From Muribaculaceae bacterium (GTDB lineage: Bacteria; Bacteroidota; Bacteroidia; Bacteroidales; Muribaculaceae), in assembly GCA_016287065.1 (NCBI GenBank), contig JAEEVB010000111.1, positions 1 through 7,663 of the forward strand: a DNA stretch of 7,663 nt, written 5' to 3'. This document shows positions 4,838 through 7,663 of this stretch, one piece after another; the stretch's first letter is position 1, and each line of letters opens with the position of its first letter. The notes beneath the pieces were generated by a model. The model did not search any database. It saw only the letters and a list, made by a program, of their open reading frames with translations, and was not told the DNA's origin. The position numbers were made by a program, and so were the translations under genes.

Positions 4838-7663
4838 ATATTGATAATCAGCGTCACATCCAGCACATCGATCTTGGCGTCGCCATTCACATTGGCGTTG
4901 TTGACATTGAACGGAGTGGGATTCTTGCCCAGAATATAGTTGATGACAGCAGTAACGTCGTTCACGTCTACTTTATTGTCGCCATTGGCATCACCCGAAA
5001 CAGCTGTACTTAAAGTGTAGCCACTCATAAACAGCTCGGCAAGCTGGAACACATAATGATTGTTCTGCCAGCCGCCCTGGCCGCGCACTTCGCTCACCTC
5101 GAAACGGAAGTACTGGTACTTCGTGCTGAGTCCATCGATGGGGAAACTGTAGTTTGCCATATTATTAAAGCCCAGTCCTGCGGCATCACCGTCGGTCACG
5201 TCGACGATGGTGGTCCAGTCGTCGGTCTCATTGACCTTGGCATAGATTTTCCACTTCTTGGGGTTACGGCCTTGCCAACTGTAGGTGTCGGAAGCGGTGG
5301 TCAAGGTGTAGCTTGTGGGAATGAATGGCTCTTTGCTCTTGAAGTCGGCCCAGATGGTCTCCCACGAGCCAGTGCTGTTGTCGACGCACCACTTGGAGGA
5401 CTTGTCGATGTCGAACAGTTTGCGATAGTCTTCGTTCTCATTGGTATTGGCATTGTTCGGTGTGTAGGCAGCCATGGGAATGAGCCTGGCCTCTTTGATT
5501 TCACCATGATCTTCTTCAACCTGCACCTCAATGGCATTGAAGAGTTGGGCCAAATCCTCCCGTTGTGTCTGTGCCAAAACCTCGTAACCAGCTTGCTCCA
5601 AATGATAATATTTTGTATTACCATTATAGTAGTAGACATAGAATCCCGTTTCGTCTTTCGGCTCAGCATAGTTAATCATCGAAGCGGTGGGGGTCCATAT
5701 CAGGGAATTACCCATTCTTATGTATTCTTTTTTCAATTTGTTGTAAATCACAATTGAGTCGGGCGCGAGTTCCTCAAAGCACCACAGGTAGGCGTCGTCG
5801 GTCGACTCGGTTGAGGTCAAGGATACTTTATAAGTCGCGTCGGGGTTATAGTAGACATACTTGTCGTTGATTTTGAGCTGATACCAGTGAATGGGATAGC
5901 TCATGAGGCTGGGTGACGGCACAAATGGCGGCGTCGGTTCAGGAATGGAGGCAGGCTCGCCCGTCAGTGCCAGCTCGGCAAGCTGGAACACATAATGGTT
6001 GTTCTGCCAGCCGCCCTTGCCGCACACTTCGCTCACCTCGAAGCGGAAATATTGATACGGCGTGTTCACGCCATCGATAGTGAAGCTGTAGTCGGTGGTG
6101 TTGGCGGTGCCCAGTCCAGCTGCAGCGCCGTCGGTGACATCGACGATGGTGGTCCAGTCGTCGTTCTCATGGGCCTTGGCATAGATTTTCCACTTCTTGG
6201 GATTGCGTCCTTGCCAACTGTGGGTGTCGGAAGCGGTTGTCATGGTGTAGCCCATGGGTATGAATGGAACATTGCTCTTGAAGTCGACCCAGATGGTCTC
6301 CCAGGAGCCCGTGCTGTTGTCGACGCACCACTTGGTGTTCTTGTTTTTGTCGAACAGCTTGAGATAGTTCTCGGCCGAATCGGTCTGCACGTTGTTAGGA
6401 GTATAAGCATAATAAGGTGTGAACGCGAGCTCGGTGATGATAATCTCCTGTGCGGGAACCTCATAGGTCTTTTCGGAATATATAGGAAATATATAGTCAT
6501 TGAAGTAGACTTCGGCCCTGACGGTTACCTGCCGTGCCACGTTAGTGCGCTCAATTGTGTATGGCGAAGCATTCTGCACTTGCGTTCCGTCGATGTAGAC
6601 CTTCAGCGAGTGCGCTTCATTGCCGCTATAGGCGCAAGTGAAGGAGCAGTTTTCATCTTGTACATCAAGGTCTGAAAAATTGATTTGCCCGGTTGCGGCG
6701 CTGAAACTCTGTTCTAAAGCATGCTCTGCTCTTAGGCTCCTTACCGGCTCACTACTGGCCACTGGATATAATTGGCCAGGTGTCCAGTTAAGATATCTTT
6801 TAACATTTGACTGGTCGGTATAGAAAATGTAGAAATTACTTGTATCATCATTATACTTCACATAGCACAAATTTGCACTCTGCTCGTCTAAAGTGAAATA
6901 GAGGCCATTGTCCATATATTGCATAACTCCAAGGTTCACCAGTGCGATTCTACCCGATGGCATCTTCATAAAGCACCACATGAATTCATCGGTGCCACTC
7001 TCAATATTGACCGCGACCTTGAAACCGCCTGAGTCATCTTCTTCAGGGAAGAGATAACCACCTGAGGATGCATTGAAAGTCAAAAAGTACCATTGAATGG
7101 GTTCAGTTGAACCCCATGTGGTTGTGGCATAGGGAAACGGTGGCCGTGCGGGAACCTCATAGGTCTTTTCAGTGCGTATAGGGAATATATTGCCATTGAA
7201 AAAGACTTCGGCACGGACGGTTACCTGCTGTGCCTCATCGGTGCGCTCAATTGTATATGACGAAGCATTCTGCTGTAGCGTTCCGTTGATATAGACTTTC
7301 AGCGTGTGCGACTCATTGCCGCTGTAAGCGCAGGTGAAGGAGCAGTTTTCATCTTGTACATCAAGGTTCGAAAAACTAATCTGTCCGACTGGGTTGCTGT
7401 AACTCTGAACATTGGCCGCCTCGGCATGAAGGAGCATTGATTCAGTACTGCTGGCACCTGGATATGGGGAGTAGCCGTCCCAATTAAAATATAGAATTAA
7501 AGTAGTGTTTAAAGAAGTCAGATAATCATAGCAAATGTAGAAACTGTTGCTATTGTTATCTTGTACGACATAGTTCAAACCAAAACTCTGTTGGTCTAAA
7601 GTAAAAAACATACCATTGTTCAGGTATTGCATTTTTGCCTTGTTCACGAGTGCTATTTTGCCC
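4819..7663 (-). CDS. Large multi-module F5/8C dockerin protein, 5' end missing
   Basis: The frame is open to the right edge (upstream codons G-K-I-A-L at 7648-7662), so the start lies outside the window. Counting from the GTG codon at 7645-7647, the modules are: a partial PIQWY-type domain (to about 85), a beta domain (88-167), a full PIQWY-type domain (182-315), a second beta domain (320-399), an F5/8 type C domain (405-563), a PIHWY domain (585-710), a second F5/8C domain (720-876) and a dockerin (885-942). The dockerin is weaker than in its neighbours: the second loop has N919 for Asp and A924 for Gly. No catalytic domain is seen, so it is probably a secreted ligand-binding protein. It lies 151 bp upstream of a shorter paralogue with the same module order. 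Confidence 0.88.
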   Translation of the reverse strand, partial: GKIALVNKAKMQYLNNGMFFTLDQQSFGLNYVVQDNNSNSFYICYDYLTSLNTTLILYFNWDGYSPYPGASSTESMLLHAEAANVQSYSNPVGQISFSNLDVQDENCSFTCAYSGNESHTLKVYINGTLQQNASSYTIERTDEAQQVTVRAEVFFNGNIFPIRTEKTYEVPARPPFPYATTTWGSTEPIQWYFLTFNASSGGYLFPEEDDSGGFKVAVNIESGTDEFMWCFMKMPSGRIALVNLGVMQYMDNGLYFTLDEQSANLCYVKYNDDTSNFYIFYTDQSNVKRYLNWTPGQLYPVASSEPVRSLRAEHALEQSFSAATGQINFSDLDVQDENCSFTCAYSGNEAHSLKVYIDGTQVQNASPYTIERTNVARQVTVRAEVYFNDYIFPIYSEKTYEVPAQEIIITELAFTPYYAYTPNNVQTDSAENYLKLFDKNKNTKWCVDNSTGSWETIWVDFKSNVPFIPMGYTMTTASDTHSWQGRNPKKWKIYAKAHENDDWTTIVDVTDGAAAGLGTANTTDYSFTIDGVNTPYQYFRFEVSEVCGKGGWQNNHYVFQLAELALTGEPASIPEPTPPFVPSPSLMSYPIHWYQLKINDKYVYYNPDATYKVSLTSTESTDDAYLWCFEELAPDSIVIYNKLKKEYIRMGNSLIWTPTASMINYAEPKDETGFYVYYYNGNTKYYHLEQAGYEVLAQTQREDLAQLFNAIEVQVEEDHGEIKEARLIPMAAYTPNNANTNENEDYRKLFDIDKSSKWCVDNSTGSWETIWADFKSKEPFIPTSYTLTTASDTYSWQGRNPKKWKIYAKVNETDDWTTIVDVTDGDAAGLGFNNMANYSFPIDGLSTKYQYFRFEVSEVRGQGGWQNNHYVFQLAELFMSGYTLSTAVSGDANGDNKVDVNDVTAVINYILGKNPTPFNVNNANVNGDAKIDVLDVTLIINIILGIN
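5020..5490 (-). repeat. F5/8 type C module, second copy in the large protein
   Basis: This is the most diverged of the three F5/8C modules. It keeps WCVDNSTGSWETIW, RNPKKWKIYAK and GGWQNNHYVFQLAEL but changes TPNNVQT to TPNNANT and CGKGGW to RGQGGW, losing a Cys that both other copies have. It leads directly into the dockerin. Confidence 0.85.
5959..6435 (-). repeat. F5/8 type C module, first copy in the large protein
   Basis: This module is very close to that of the neighbouring gene (3441-3917), including the GAAAGLGTANTTDY and VSEVCGKGGWQN segments. It is closer to that paralogue than to the second copy in its own protein. A Pro-rich linker (PEPTPPFVPSPS) follows it. Confidence 0.85.
6451..6690 (-). 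repeat. Chitobiase-like beta module, copy 2
   Basis: These 80 codons match 7147-7386 with no length change, 232 codons apart. The shared core is LDVQDENCSFTCAYSGNE and YTIERT, ending in KTYEVPA. Two Cys four residues apart (NCSFTC) occur in both copies. The fold is inferred from resemblance to chitobiase C-terminal/Ig-like repeats. Confidence 0.8.
7147..7386 (-). repeat. Chitobiase-like beta module, copy 1
   Basis: This is the partner of 6451-6690. The preceding domain is also duplicated (KIALVNKAKMQYLNNG against RIALVNLGVMQYMDNG, 236 codons apart), so the duplicated unit is at least about 240 residues and includes both domains. Its beginning is cut by the window edge. Confidence 0.8.

Noticed and set aside
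5056..6675. Long + strand open frames opposite the F5/8C modules (5056-5757, 5995-6675, also 3465-4046)
   Set aside because: They recur opposite each copy of the same module because the DNA is duplicated. They are antisense shadows without start signals or recognisable products.
7645..7647. GTG as the start codon of the large gene
   Set aside because: The frame is open upstream, and the preceding residues GKIALV match GRIALV in the internal repeat, so the GTG encodes an internal Val.
1..7663. tRNA, rRNA or insertion sequence genes
   Set aside because: No cloverleaf, rRNA-like segment or transposase frame was seen on either strand.

Overview
The window looks like a chromosomal segment from a gut- or rumen-type Bacteroidales bacterium (Prevotella, Muribaculaceae or a close relative). 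This rests on BspA-type leucine-rich-repeat proteins with C-terminal dockerin-like modules, start codons lacking Shine-Dalgarno sequences behind A/T-rich leaders, and a REP-like palindromic element of a kind familiar from Bacteroidetes intergenic DNA. No sequence search was possible, so the genus is an inference.

Layout. Bases 1-19 encode only the last residues of a + strand gene, DDLPF-stop. This is the conserved C-terminal tip of single-stranded DNA-binding protein (ssb), and a terminator-like hairpin follows it. Bases 91-560 hold no convincing gene. They carry G-tract clusters, small palindromes, a composite GCCCC/GGGGC element and two copies of a 62-bp repeat built on a 20-base palindrome. 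From base 571 to the right edge, everything is on the - strand: a terminator, then, read right to left, a large 5'-truncated modular protein (4819-7663), a smaller protein of the same architecture (3249-4667), and two BspA-like LRR proteins (2026-3144 and 625-1920).

How the genes relate. The three complete genes begin with a Sec signal peptide, and all four end with a dockerin-type calcium-binding module (only one half in the last gene). None shows a catalytic domain. The two larger proteins combine an N-terminal PI[HQ]WY-type domain, a chitobiase-like/Ig-like beta domain and F5/8 type C (discoidin-like) domains. The two smaller ones carry LRR_5 repeats. The best reading is a locus of secreted, non-enzymatic binding or adhesion proteins that share one C-terminal tag. 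No cohesin partner is visible here.

Evolution. A direct repeat of about 314 bp (1885-2198 and 3109-3421, about 96% identical by eye) spans the end of one gene, the intergenic DNA and the signal peptide start of the next. It suggests tandem duplication or gene conversion and gives a substrate for loss or gain of a whole gene. Further repeats inside the large genes show module duplication at domain scale.
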